Source of the DNA: UBA6115 sp050953005
GTDB taxonomy: Bacteria; Bacillota; Clostridia; Christensenellales; Aristaeellaceae
DNA length: 64,000 nt
Direction of reading: 5' to 3'
Assembly (NCBI GenBank): GCA_050953005.1
Contig: JBMNLV010000010.1
Location: forward strand, 72,221-136,220
Within the stretch, counting starts at the first letter, position 1; every line of letters begins with the position of its first letter. The position numbers and the translations under genes are program-made. Under the pieces are notes generated by a model. It worked only from the letters and a program-made list of their open reading frames with translations, was not told the origin of the DNA and made no database searches. Positions 17,293 to 25,572 of the stretch are shown here, in pieces.

Positions 17293-18762
17293 TTAGTTAT
17301 TCATACTGTAGTAATTGGGCGCTTCCTTGGTAATGAAAATGTCATGAGGATGGCTCTCGGTCAATCCTGCGCTGGTGATGCGCACAAACTCAGCATCCTT
17401 GCGCAAATCATCAATCGTGGCAGTTCCGCAATAGCCCATCGCTGAGCGCAGCCCGCCCATCATCTGGTAGACGGTGTCCGCCAGTGGCCCTTTGTACGGG
17501 ACGCGACCCTCCACACCTTCAGGCACCAGTTTCTTGGCATCCTCCTGGAAGTAGCGGTCGGCCGAGCCATAGGCCTGTTCCATCGCGCCCAAGGAGCCCA
17601 TGCCGCGGTAGACCTTGAAAGAGCGCCCCTGATAGATCTCGGTGGCGCCCGGGCTTTCCTCAGTGCCGGCAAACAGGCTGCCCAGCATGACTGCGCTGGC
17701 GCCGGCAGCCAGAGCCTTGGCGATGTCGCCTGAGTATTTGATGCCGCCGTCGGCGATGATGCGCACGCCGTGCTTGTCCGCTTCCTGGGCGCAATCGGCA
17801 ATGGCGGTTATCTGCGGCACGCCGGTGCCGGCCACCACGCGCGTGGTGCAAATGGAGCCCGGGCCAATACCTACTTTGATAAGGTCCGCGCCAGCCAGAA
17901 TCAGGTCCCTGGTGGCAGCTGCGGTGGCGACATTGCCGGCAATCAGCGTGATGTCCGGATAGATTTTGCGCAGGGTTTCCACCGTTTCCAGAACGCCCAG
18001 GCTGTGGCCATGCGCGGTATCCAGGGAAAGCACATCCACCTTTTGCTCAACCAATACCCGCGCGCGTTCCAGCGTCTCCTTGTTGACGCCCAGCGCCGCG
18101 GCGCACAGCAAGCGTCCGTTCGCGTCCTTGGCGGAGTTGGGATATTTGATGTTCTTCTCAATATCTTTGATCGTGATCAGGCCCTTCAGGTGATAGCCCT
18201 CGTCCACGAGGGGCAACTTTTCTATCCGGTGGGCGGCCAGCAGTTTCTTGGCGTCCTCCAGCGTTGTGCCCACAGGCGCTGTCACCAGGTTTTTGCTGGT
18301 CATGGCCTCTGAAATGTGCTTGCTGTCGTCCTCCTCAAAGCGCAGGTCACGGTTGGTCAAAATGCCTACCAATACGCCTTTTTCATTGGTGATGGGGACG
18401 CCGGAGATACGATATCGCGCCATCAGCGCCTTGGCGTCCGCAATCAGGTGGTGGGGCGAGAGAAAGAAAGGGTCGGTGATAACGCCATGCTCAGAACGCT
18501 TGACCTTGTCCACCTGGCTGGCCTGCTCCTGCATGCTCATGTTTTTGTGAATCACGCCCAGTCCGCCCTCGCGCGCCAGTGCGATGCCCATGCGTGCATC
18601 TGTCACTGTATCCATGGCAGCGGACAGCAAGGGGATGTTCAGACGGATCTTGTCCGTCAGTTGTACGGATAGATCCACGTCTCTGGGCAGCACCGCGCTC
18701 CTGCGCGGCACCAGCAGCACGTCATCAAAGGTCAGCCCTTCCCTGAGCGGTTGTTCCAGCAT
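17293..18762 (-). CDS. guaB: IMP dehydrogenase
   Basis: Oxidises IMP to XMP, the committed step to GMP. It has 489 residues. The catalytic barrel is interrupted by a CBS pair at about residues 95-215 (DPFFLSPHHLIADAKALMAR... and TSKNLVTAPVGTTLED). The active-site loop is GPGSICTTRVVAGTG with the nucleophilic Cys; YRGMGSLGAM and the flap region follow. The ATG at 18762 has GGAGG upstream; a longer reading into pgsA is rejected. It follows pgsA by five bases. Confidence 0.97.
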   Translation of the reverse strand: MLEQPLREGLTFDDVLLVPRRSAVLPRDVDLSVQLTDKIRLNIPLLSAAMDTVTDARMGIALAREGGLGVIHKNMSMQEQASQVDKVKRSEHGVITDPFFLSPHHLIADAKALMARYRISGVPITNEKGVLVGILTNRDLRFEEDDSKHISEAMTSKNLVTAPVGTTLEDAKKLLAAHRIEKLPLVDEGYHLKGLITIKDIEKNIKYPNSAKDANGRLLCAAALGVNKETLERARVLVEQKVDVLSLDTAHGHSLGVLETVETLRKIYPDITLIAGNVATAAATRDLILAGADLIKVGIGPGSICTTRVVAGTGVPQITAIADCAQEADKHGVRIIADGGIKYSGDIAKALAAGASAVMLGSLFAGTEESPGATEIYQGRSFKVYRGMGSLGAMEQAYGSADRYFQEDAKKLVPEGVEGRVPYKGPLADTVYQMMGGLRSAMGYCGTATIDDLRKDAEFVRITSAGLTESHPHDIFITKEAPNYYSMNN

Positions 18763-18767
18763 CCTTT

Positions 18768-19352
18768 CTACCTCCTGCTTTCCCGGTCGTTTTGGCCGCT
18801 TTGGGCCATGAACAGTTTGACACCATTTTGCCTGGCGTAGTATACCAATGAAATCAGCGCCAGCGTGACGCCTGTCCACAGCAGGTACAGGTGGATTGGC
18901 GGCAGCGGGGGCACAAAGCGATCATGGAAAAAGCATGCGATCAGTGATACTATCGTTACAAGCTGCGCGGCCTTGCCAATGGGCATTGCATAGACCACGA
19001 TATTCCGCTTGTACAGCAACAGCCCGCCCAGGAGCATCAACGCCTCTTTGGCAAGCAAGATGCAAATGGCGGCCCAGGGCGCAATGCCCTTGATGGCCAG
19101 CATCACCATAACGCTGAGCACCATCAGCTTGTCCGCGAGCGGATCAAACAGTTTGCCAAAGTCGGTAATCAGGTTATACCTGCGCGCGATCCATCCATCA
19201 GCGATGTCCGTCAGGCTGGCGATTACGAACACTGCCAGCGCGGGCATCATCCTGTTCTCGGCCATCAGATAAACGAAAACAGGGATCAGTAAAAGGCGCA
19301 GCATGGTCAGGGCATTGGGCAGATTGATGTTGCTTGGCTTTTGTGTTTGCAT
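18768..19352 (-). CDS. pgsA: CDP-diacylglycerol-glycerol-3-phosphate 3-phosphatidyltransferase
   Basis: Integral membrane enzyme making phosphatidylglycerophosphate from CDP-diacylglycerol and glycerol-3-phosphate. It has 194 residues and several membrane helices. The CDP-alcohol phosphotransferase motif D..DG..AR...G...D...D is complete (from TDIADGWIARR to FDPLADK). The start is the ATG at 19352 with AGGAGG; a reading extended to 19493 lies upstream of the promoter. The ribosome site is duplicated (see repeat at 19358-19377). It leads the pgsA-guaB unit. Confidence 0.93.
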   Translation of the reverse strand: MQTQKPSNINLPNALTMLRLLLIPVFVYLMAENRMMPALAVFVIASLTDIADGWIARRYNLITDFGKLFDPLADKLMVLSVMVMLAIKGIAPWAAICILLAKEALMLLGGLLLYKRNIVVYAMPIGKAAQLVTIVSLIACFFHDRFVPPLPPIHLYLLWTGVTLALISLVYYARQNGVKLFMAQSGQNDRESRR

Positions 19353-19357
19353 GCAGG

Positions 19358-19377
19358 CCTCCTTGAACCTCCTTGAA
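19358..19377 (-). repeat. Tandem duplication of the pgsA ribosome-binding segment
   Basis: Minus-strand TTCAAGGAGG occurs twice in direct succession. The copy nearer the ATG is correctly spaced and is the probable functional site; the distal one may act as a standby site. Confidence 0.8.
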
Positions 19378-19385
19378 TGTTTGGT

Positions 19386-19414
19386 ATTGTACCATGCTGC
19401 GCGCCTTGTCACAA
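19386..19414 (-). promoter_or_regulatory. Probable promoter of pgsA-guaB
   Basis: Minus-strand TTGTGA and TACAAT with a 17-base spacer, about 35 bases before pgsA. Confidence 0.6.
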
Positions 19415-19477
19415 TGCGCCTGAAGAAAAATCCGTGCTTATGCCATTTTTTGGAACAATGTCTGTACAAATAGCGGT

Positions 19478-19506
19478 TTGACGTGTATGGCACAAGGTGA
19501 TATTCT
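19478..19506 (+). promoter_or_regulatory. Probable promoter of the ATP-grasp/esterase unit
   Basis: TTGACG and TATTCT with a 17-base spacer, 60 bases before the ATP-grasp start and divergent from the pgsA promoter. Confidence 0.55.
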
Positions 19507-19565
19507 CAGCCACAAGGCAGCCTGGAGCTCCGGCTTGCCTGATAAATGTATCAGCGGAGGTCCGC

Positions 19566-20759
19566 ATGAATTTTGTGTTTATTTCTCCTCATTTTCCAGA
19601 GCACTACTGGCGTTTTTGCGCAGCGCTCAAGGAGAACGGCATTCAGGTGCTGGGCATTGCCGATACTTCTTATGAGCAGTTGTTGCCAGAGCTGCGAGAC
19701 AGCCTGAGCGATTATTACCAGGTACGCAGCCTGGAGGACGGTGAGGCTGTGCTGCGGGCTATCGGCTGGTTTGTCAGCCGCCATGGGCGGATCGATTGGA
19801 TCGAGTCCAACAACGAGCATTGGCTTGCTCAGGACGCCTGGCTGCGCACCATGTTCAACGTTCGTAACGGGCCGAACCTGGACAGGATGGACATTTACAA
19901 GCGCAAATCGTGCATGAAGGCAGTTTATCAGCAGGCCGGTATTCCCACCGCGCCCTGTCTGCTGGCGGATACGCTTGAGAACGCCCTGGCCTTTGCGCGC
20001 AAACACGGCTACCCGCTGGTGGCCAAGCCGGATGTAGGTGTAGGCGCCAATGATACCTTTCGCTTAAAGGATGAGCAGGATCTGCGGGCTTTCTTCTCCA
20101 AACTGCCGCTGCAGCCCTACCTGCTTGAGCGCTATGTGGTGGGTGAAGTCTGTTCCTATGACGCCCTGATTGATTCTCAGGGACAGCCTCTGTATGAAAC
20201 CGGCAACATCACTCCGTCCAATATCATGGATGTTGTCAATGAGAAAAATGAATCGGTATACATGATTGTGCCGGAGATCGCCCCTGACCTGCGCGATGCC
20301 GGGCGCAGGGCGGTATCCGCCTTCGGTGCTTTCAGCCGGCTGATCCACTTTGAGTTTTTCCGTCTCACGCAGGATCAGGCCGGACTGGGCCGCGCCGGGG
20401 ACCTGCTGGGCCTTGAGGTTAATATGCGTCCCTCCGGCGGTTTCACGCCGGATATGATCAATTATGCCGGCAGCGTGGACATCCACCGCCTGTGGGCTGA
20501 TATGGTGCGCTTTGACCGTATCCATCTGGATCAGAACCGCAGGAAGTACTTTTGTGTCTTTGTCGGCCGGCAGGACACCCATGTATACCGCTACGGGCAT
20601 GATGAGCTGATGCGGGACTGGCATCACCGTATTGTCCATCATGCGCGCATACCCGAGGCGCTCTCCGGCGCGATGGGTAACGCCATGTATCTGGCGCAAT
20701 GCATGAACCGGGATGAAGTGGACGCCTTTGTCCGCTATGCGTGTGAGCGCCTGCCATGA
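19566..20759 (+). CDS. ATP-grasp ligase of unknown substrate
   Basis: A 397-residue ATP-grasp enzyme; the class joins a carboxylate to an amine, thiol or other nucleophile through an acyl phosphate. Seen: a Rossmann-like N-terminus (FISPHFPEHYWRF), the ATP-clamping lysine in GYPLVAKPDVGVGAND (near residue 155), the hinge YLLERYVVGEV, and the metal/ATP end LGLEVNMRPSGGFTPDM. It resembles the biotin-carboxylase-like set, not a named housekeeping ligase. The ATG at 19566 follows GGAGG; a longer reading is rejected because it starts in the promoter leader. The stop overlaps the esterase start by four bases, implying a joint pathway. Confidence 0.8.
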   Translation: MNFVFISPHFPEHYWRFCAALKENGIQVLGIADTSYEQLLPELRDSLSDYYQVRSLEDGEAVLRAIGWFVSRHGRIDWIESNNEHWLAQDAWLRTMFNVRNGPNLDRMDIYKRKSCMKAVYQQAGIPTAPCLLADTLENALAFARKHGYPLVAKPDVGVGANDTFRLKDEQDLRAFFSKLPLQPYLLERYVVGEVCSYDALIDSQGQPLYETGNITPSNIMDVVNEKNESVYMIVPEIAPDLRDAGRRAVSAFGAFSRLIHFEFFRLTQDQAGLGRAGDLLGLEVNMRPSGGFTPDMINYAGSVDIHRLWADMVRFDRIHLDQNRRKYFCVFVGRQDTHVYRYGHDELMRDWHHRIVHHARIPEALSGAMGNAMYLAQCMNRDEVDAFVRYACERLP

Positions 20760-21496
20760 TGATGCGTCAGAGCGATTTTTACAGCCATATCCTCAACCGG
20801 CGCCTTGGCATGCACATGTATGGGCACGATGGGCTGCCCTGCCTGGTGTATCCCTCGCAAAACGGTAAAAGCGGTGATTTTGCGGGTTTTGGCATGGTGG
20901 ATGTCTGCCGCCCCTGGATCGACCGGGGCAGGCTGAGGCTTTACTGTGTGGACAGCCTGGATGAGCAGACCTGGTCGGCGACAGACCGCGCGCCCCGGGA
21001 GCGCATGGAGCTGCACGAGGCATGGTTCAGCCATATCACACAGGAGTTTGTGCCTTTTATGCACCGTGACAGCGCCTGGGAGGGCCGGCTGATGACCCTG
21101 GGATGCAGCCTGGGGGCTACTCACGCCGCCAACACGCTGTTTCGCCGGCCGGATTTGTTCTCCTGTGTTATTGCCCTGTCCGGCGCCTATGACATGCGCT
21201 GGATGCTGGCTGGCTACTCGGATGAGTTGGTCTATCTTAATTCACCCTTGGACAGCGTGCGCGGCATGCCGGCGGATCATCCCTGGATCAAACTGCTCAA
21301 CAGCTGCAGCATTGTGCTGTGCTGTGGCCGGGGCGCCTGGGAAGATGAGATGCTGCGCTCTCTTCGTCTGCTGGAAACGGCCTGCCATGAAAAAGGGATC
21401 TATCCCTGGGTGGATATCTGGGGCGAGGACGTCAACCATGACTGGGTCTGGTGGCGCAGGCAGTTGCCGTATTTCCTTGGGAAGTTGCTGGACTGA
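20756..21496 (+). CDS. Esterase-family alpha/beta hydrolase
   Basis: A 246-residue serine esterase of the esterase-D/PHB-depolymerase-like group. The nucleophile motif is GCSLGA (Ser near residue 122), a late acid candidate lies in DIWGEDV, and the His is in NHDWVWW. No signal peptide. Three consecutive ATGs start the frame at 20756, overlapping the ATP-grasp stop. The pairing suggests that one enzyme activates or ligates an acyl group and the other hydrolyses or transfers it; this is inference. Confidence 0.8.
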   Translation: MMMRQSDFYSHILNRRLGMHMYGHDGLPCLVYPSQNGKSGDFAGFGMVDVCRPWIDRGRLRLYCVDSLDEQTWSATDRAPRERMELHEAWFSHITQEFVPFMHRDSAWEGRLMTLGCSLGATHAANTLFRRPDLFSCVIALSGAYDMRWMLAGYSDELVYLNSPLDSVRGMPADHPWIKLLNSCSIVLCCGRGAWEDEMLRSLRLLETACHEKGIYPWVDIWGEDVNHDWVWWRRQLPYFLGKLLD

Positions 21497-21517
21497 GCCG
21501 GGGAAAAGAGGGGTTAC

Positions 21518-21901
21518 ATGGAGCGCTTGAAAGGCTTTTTGATCATTTTGCTGTGCAATCTGGCTGGCAACCTTTTAATTGATGTCACGGGTTTGCCCCT
21601 GCCCGGCGCTGTGCTGGGGCTGCTGATACTGTTGGTCTTGCTGCTGTCAGGCCGTGTGCGGCTGGACAGCGTGGAGTCAGCGGCCGATGCGCTGATTGCT
21701 TTACTGATGCTGTTTATTTTGCCCGGCGGTGTCAACATGATGAACAGCTTTCATAAATTTCATGGCGTGGTCTGGCAGGTTATTTTGATTGTGTTTGTGA
21801 CAAGCTTGCTTACCCTGCTGTCAGCAGCCGGTGTCGCCCAGGCACTGGCGGGATTGCTCAAACGCAAACATCCGGGAGCGCAGGGTGATGACGCTGAGTA
21901 G
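21518..21901 (+). CDS. LrgA/CidA-family holin-like protein
   Basis: A 127-residue membrane protein with four hydrophobic helices and the family sequence LPLPGAVLGLLILLVLL near residues 26-42. LrgA/CidA proteins form membrane pores or carriers tied to murein hydrolase control and, in some species, pyruvate uptake. GAGGGG precedes the ATG. It overlaps the LrgB gene by 14 bases. Whether this pair is of the Lrg or Cid type cannot be decided from sequence. Confidence 0.88.
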   Translation: MERLKGFLIILLCNLAGNLLIDVTGLPLPGAVLGLLILLVLLLSGRVRLDSVESAADALIALLMLFILPGGVNMMNSFHKFHGVVWQVILIVFVTSLLTLLSAAGVAQALAGLLKRKHPGAQGDDAE

Positions 21902-22592
21902 TTTTACGGACAATCCCCTGTTCGGCTTCACGCTGACAGTGGGAATGATGATGCTGTATACCCGTTTGTTCCGGGGCAGCAAATCCATGCTGCTGAATCC
22001 CTTTTTGTTTTCGGTTTTCACCATCATTGCGCTGTTGCTGTTCGGTGGCATCTCATATGAGCATTATGAAAAAGGCGCTTCGATCCTGTCCTTTTTCATG
22101 GGACCGGCGATTGTAGCGCTGGCTGTACCGCTGTACAAGCAGTTTGACCGCCTCAAGGCCAATGCGCTGCCTGTCCTGGTGGGCATCACGACCGGGGTTG
22201 TCGTGTCAATTGCCAGTGGCGTTGCCTTGTCTTCCCTGATGGGTCTTACACGGGAGATGACCGTATCCATGGCGCCCAAGGGAGCTACCAGTGCCATATC
22301 AATGAATATGGCGTCCATGATGGGTGGCGACCCGGCGATGACGGTCACCTTTGTCAATATCGCCGGGATTATCGGAAACATGTTTGGCGTCAAGGCATAT
22401 GAACTGTTTGGTATCACTCACCCGACCGCGCAGGGCATTGGCCTGGGCACCGCAGCCCATGCAATAGGCACCAAGCGCGCGCTGGAACTGGGGGAGGAGC
22501 AAGGTGCGATGAGCTCGCTCTCCATCGGCCTGGCCGGTATCCTCACTGCCTTTTTGATGCCTGTGCTGCTGCGGTTGTTTGGTCTGCTATGA
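21888..22592 (+). CDS. LrgB-family membrane protein
   Basis: Partner of the upstream LrgA/CidA-like protein. It has 234 residues and about six to seven helices; family segments FMGPAIVALAVPLYKQ, APKGATSAISMN and LGTAAHAIGTKRALE are intact. The ATG at 21888 starts at the usual family position (FTDNPLFGFTLTV). A longer GTG reading inside the upstream gene is rejected. Confidence 0.92.
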   Translation: MTLSSFTDNPLFGFTLTVGMMMLYTRLFRGSKSMLLNPFLFSVFTIIALLLFGGISYEHYEKGASILSFFMGPAIVALAVPLYKQFDRLKANALPVLVGITTGVVVSIASGVALSSLMGLTREMTVSMAPKGATSAISMNMASMMGGDPAMTVTFVNIAGIIGNMFGVKAYELFGITHPTAQGIGLGTAAHAIGTKRALELGEEQGAMSSLSIGLAGILTAFLMPVLLRLFGLL

Positions 22593-22613
22593 TGATTCTC
22601 TGCATAACAACAA

Positions 22614-22645
22614 GGGGGGCTGTCAAATGACAACCCCCGTTTTAT
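22614..22645. terminator. Bidirectional terminator between lrgB and clpB
   Basis: Stem GGGGGcTGTC / GACAaCCCCC around AAAT, with one mismatch, followed on the plus strand by GTTTTATT and on the minus strand by TTGTTGTT. It lies between two convergent genes and can serve both. Confidence 0.75.
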
Positions 22646-22664
22646 TGCGCTCGCTCGGTTTGGA

Positions 22665-25298
22665 TTACACGACTGCACCGACAAATTCCGCCGGCTTGAT
22701 GACTTCCACTTTGAAGTTTCCCTGTTCCGCAGCCTCCACCCGCAGGGTATCGCCGTGGGCGGCCTTGCCGTCAATTAAGGTACGGGCAATCAGCGTTTCA
22801 ATCTGGCTTTGGATTAAGCGTTTCATTGGCCGCGCTCCGTATACCGGGTCATAGCCCATATCCATCAGGCGGTTGAGTGCCTGCGGGTCAAGCTCCAGCT
22901 GCAGCTGACGGTCTTTGAGACGTGCGCGCAGGCGGTTAAGCTGCAAGTCAACAATCTCACGGATCTGATCGCGGCTCAGCGGCGTGAAGAGGATGGTCTC
23001 GTCGATCCGGTTAAGAAACTCCGGCCGGAAATGTCCCCTTAGCAGGCCGCGGATGTCTTCGCGCGTTCTTTCATCCAATACGCCGTCATCGGAAATGTTA
23101 TCCAGAATCATGGAGGAGCCCAGGTTGGAGGTCATGATCAGGATGGTGTTCTTGAAATCCACTGTGCGTCCCTGGCTGTCAGTCACACGTCCGTCATCCA
23201 GTATTTGCAGCAGCACATTGAAAACATCCGGGTGCGCTTTTTCCAATTCGTCAAACAGGATGACTGAATAGGGTTTGCGGCGTACGGCTTCTGTGAGTTG
23301 TCCTCCTTCTTCATAGCCTACATAGCCCGGCGGTGCGCCAATCAGCCTAGAGACCGAGAACTTCTCCATGTATTCGGACATATCAATGCGGATCAGCATC
23401 TTTTCGTCATCAAACAGGTTTTCTGCCAGCGCCTTGGCCAATTCGGTCTTGCCCACACCTGTGGGGCCCAAAAACAGGAAGGAGCCAATGGGGCGCGCTT
23501 CGTCCGAAATGCCCGCGCGCGAACGCAGAATGGCATCGGACACCAGTTGGATGGCTTCATCCTGGCCGACGACGCGCTGGTGCAGCGTTTCAGGAAGCGA
23601 CAACAGCTTTTCCCGGTCGCTCTCAAGCAGCTTGCTGACCGGGATGCCGGTCCAGCGACCTACAATGCGCGCGATTTCGTCATCGGTTACGCGGTCACGA
23701 AGATAAATCGCCTTGCCCTTTTCGCTTTCTGCCGCTTCCTGCTGCGCCAGTTCCTGCTGCAGGCGAGGCAAATCTCCGTACTTAAGCTGCGCGGCGGTGT
23801 TCAGGTCATAGTTGCGTTCCGCCTGGGTGATGCGGGCATTTACTTGTTCGATCTGCTCGCGAAGTTTTTGCGTCTTGCCGATTTCCAGTTTCTCGTTTTC
23901 CCACTTGGCGGTCATTTGCGCGTATTGCTCGCTCAGCTCAGCCAGCTCCAGGCGCAGGTCTTCCAAACGTCCCTTGGACAGACGGTCGCTCTCCTTTTCC
24001 AGGGCGGCTTCCTCTATTTCAAGCTGCATGATCTTGCGGCGCACCTCGTCCAGCTCAGAAGGCATGGAGTCCATCTCGGTTCGGATCATTGCGCAGGCTT
24101 CGTCCACAAGGTCAATGGCCTTGTCGGGCAAAAAGCGGTCGGTGATGTAGCGGTTTGACAGGGTGGCTGCGGCGATGAGCGCGCCATCCTGGATTTTGAC
24201 GCCATGGAATACCTCATAGCGCTCCTGAAGCCCGCGCAGGATAGAGATGGTGTCCTCCACCGTAGGCTCCTCTACCAGTACCGGCTGAAAGCGCCGCTCA
24301 AGCGCCGCGTCCTTTTCAATATGCTGCCGGTATTCATTCAGCGTTGTTGCGCCGATACAGTGCAGTTCGCCGCGGGCGAGCATAGGCTTTAGAAGGTTGC
24401 CGGCGTCCATCGCGCCATCGGCTTTGCCGGCGCCTACAATCGTGTGCAGCTCGTCAATAAACAGCAGGATTTGACCCCTGGCATTCTTGACCTCTGCCAG
24501 CACCGCTTTGAGACGCTCTTCAAACTCACCGCGGAACTTGGCTCCGGCGATCAGTGCGCCCATATCCAGGGAAAAGATGGTGCGGTCTTTCAGGTTTTCC
24601 GGAACATCGCCGCGCACGATGCGCTGAGCCAGACCTTCCGCGATCGCGGTCTTGCCAACGCCCGGCTCGCCGATAAGCACCGGGTTATTCTTGGTTTTCC
24701 GGCTGAGGATACGGATGACGTCGCGGATTTCGCTGTCGCGGCCGATCACCGGATCCAGCTTCTGGTTTTTGGCCAGCGCGGTCAAATCGGTGCCATACTT
24801 GGCCAAGGCGTCGTAACTATCCTCAGGCGTATCGCTGGTCACCCGTGTTGCGCCGCGCACTTCGCTTAAAGCTTTGAGGAAGTCGCCTTCCCGCACTTGG
24901 AATTGAGAGAATATGGACTGCAGTGTTCGGTCGGCTGCGCGCAACAGCCCCAAAAACAGGTGTTCTACGGAGATGTACTCGTCCTTCATGCGTTCAGCTG
25001 AATCAGCAGCCTCGCGCAAGGCGCGGTCCATTTCCTGGGAGACATAGGTCTTGCCTTCTTCGCGCACGCTGCCGCGTACCCGGGGCAGCTTTTCTACTTC
25101 CTCCAGCACCCGCGCTGACAGCGCGGAAGTTTGCTTGCCCAGGCGGGTGAGCAGCTGGGGGATCAGGTTTGTGTCATCCTGCAACAGCGCGTGCAGCAGA
25201 TGCGATTGTTCCAGCGTCTGGTTCATGTATTCGCCAGCCAAACGCTGTGCGCCCTGAATGGCGTCAATGCTTTTTTGTGTGTATCTGATTTGGCTCAT
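22665..25298 (-). CDS. clpB: ATP-dependent disaggregase ClpB (Hsp100)
   Basis: Hexameric chaperone that resolves protein aggregates with DnaK. It has 877 residues. The N-domain starts YTQKSIDAIQGAQRLA; AAA domain 1 has Walker A GEPGVGKTAIAEG; a long coiled-coil middle domain (about 410-535, rich in E, L, Q and R) distinguishes ClpB from ClpC; AAA domain 2 has GPTGVGKTELAKAL and the ClpB block APPGYVGYEEGGQLTEAVRR. The ATG at 25298 follows GAGGTG; the reading extended to 25469 crosses the promoter. A CtsR-like box lies at the promoter. Confidence 0.97.
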   Translation of the reverse strand: MSQIRYTQKSIDAIQGAQRLAGEYMNQTLEQSHLLHALLQDDTNLIPQLLTRLGKQTSALSARVLEEVEKLPRVRGSVREEGKTYVSQEMDRALREAADSAERMKDEYISVEHLFLGLLRAADRTLQSIFSQFQVREGDFLKALSEVRGATRVTSDTPEDSYDALAKYGTDLTALAKNQKLDPVIGRDSEIRDVIRILSRKTKNNPVLIGEPGVGKTAIAEGLAQRIVRGDVPENLKDRTIFSLDMGALIAGAKFRGEFEERLKAVLAEVKNARGQILLFIDELHTIVGAGKADGAMDAGNLLKPMLARGELHCIGATTLNEYRQHIEKDAALERRFQPVLVEEPTVEDTISILRGLQERYEVFHGVKIQDGALIAAATLSNRYITDRFLPDKAIDLVDEACAMIRTEMDSMPSELDEVRRKIMQLEIEEAALEKESDRLSKGRLEDLRLELAELSEQYAQMTAKWENEKLEIGKTQKLREQIEQVNARITQAERNYDLNTAAQLKYGDLPRLQQELAQQEAAESEKGKAIYLRDRVTDDEIARIVGRWTGIPVSKLLESDREKLLSLPETLHQRVVGQDEAIQLVSDAILRSRAGISDEARPIGSFLFLGPTGVGKTELAKALAENLFDDEKMLIRIDMSEYMEKFSVSRLIGAPPGYVGYEEGGQLTEAVRRKPYSVILFDELEKAHPDVFNVLLQILDDGRVTDSQGRTVDFKNTILIMTSNLGSSMILDNISDDGVLDERTREDIRGLLRGHFRPEFLNRIDETILFTPLSRDQIREIVDLQLNRLRARLKDRQLQLELDPQALNRLMDMGYDPVYGARPMKRLIQSQIETLIARTLIDGKAAHGDTLRVEAAEQGNFKVEVIKPAEFVGAVV

Positions 25299-25334
25299 GC
25301 CTTTCACCTCTTGTTTCAATAGTATCGGCCAAAG

Positions 25335-25351
25335 TCTGACCATCTTTGACC
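25335..25351 (-). promoter_or_regulatory. CtsR-type operator at clpB
   Basis: Minus-strand GGTCAAA, three bases, then GGTCAGA: the heptad direct repeat bound by CtsR, the class III heat-shock repressor, with one mismatch in the second half. It starts nine bases after the -10, over the likely transcription start, where repressor binding would block initiation. Confidence 0.75.
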
Positions 25352-25359
25352 TTAATTCA

Positions 25360-25387
25360 ATTATATATGACACAGCTTGTCTGTCAA
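25360..25387 (-). promoter_or_regulatory. Strong sigma-A promoter of clpB
   Basis: Minus-strand consensus TTGACA and TATAAT separated by 16 bases, about 60 bases before clpB. The tight CtsR box behind it fits a strong promoter held off without stress. Confidence 0.75.
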
Positions 25388-25472
25388 GTGTTTTTTGAAT
25401 GATTTTATAGCGGAATAAATGACATTTTGTAAATCTTTTCATATTGCAAGCCTGCTTTTCGCTTGACAAGCC

Positions 25473-25500
25473 GTTTGAGTGGTATAAAATTAATATAAGG
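25473..25500 (+). promoter_or_regulatory. Probable promoter of the sugar-utilisation operon
   Basis: TTGACA and TAAAAT with a 16-base spacer, 72 bases before the isomerase gene and divergent from clpB. I see no clear palindromic operator in the leader. Confidence 0.6.
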
Positions 25501-25572
25501 CAAATAGGGCAAATTCCCTGTTAAAACAACACGGCGCGTCTTTTGACTTGCGCTGGATAAGGAGGAATGAAA

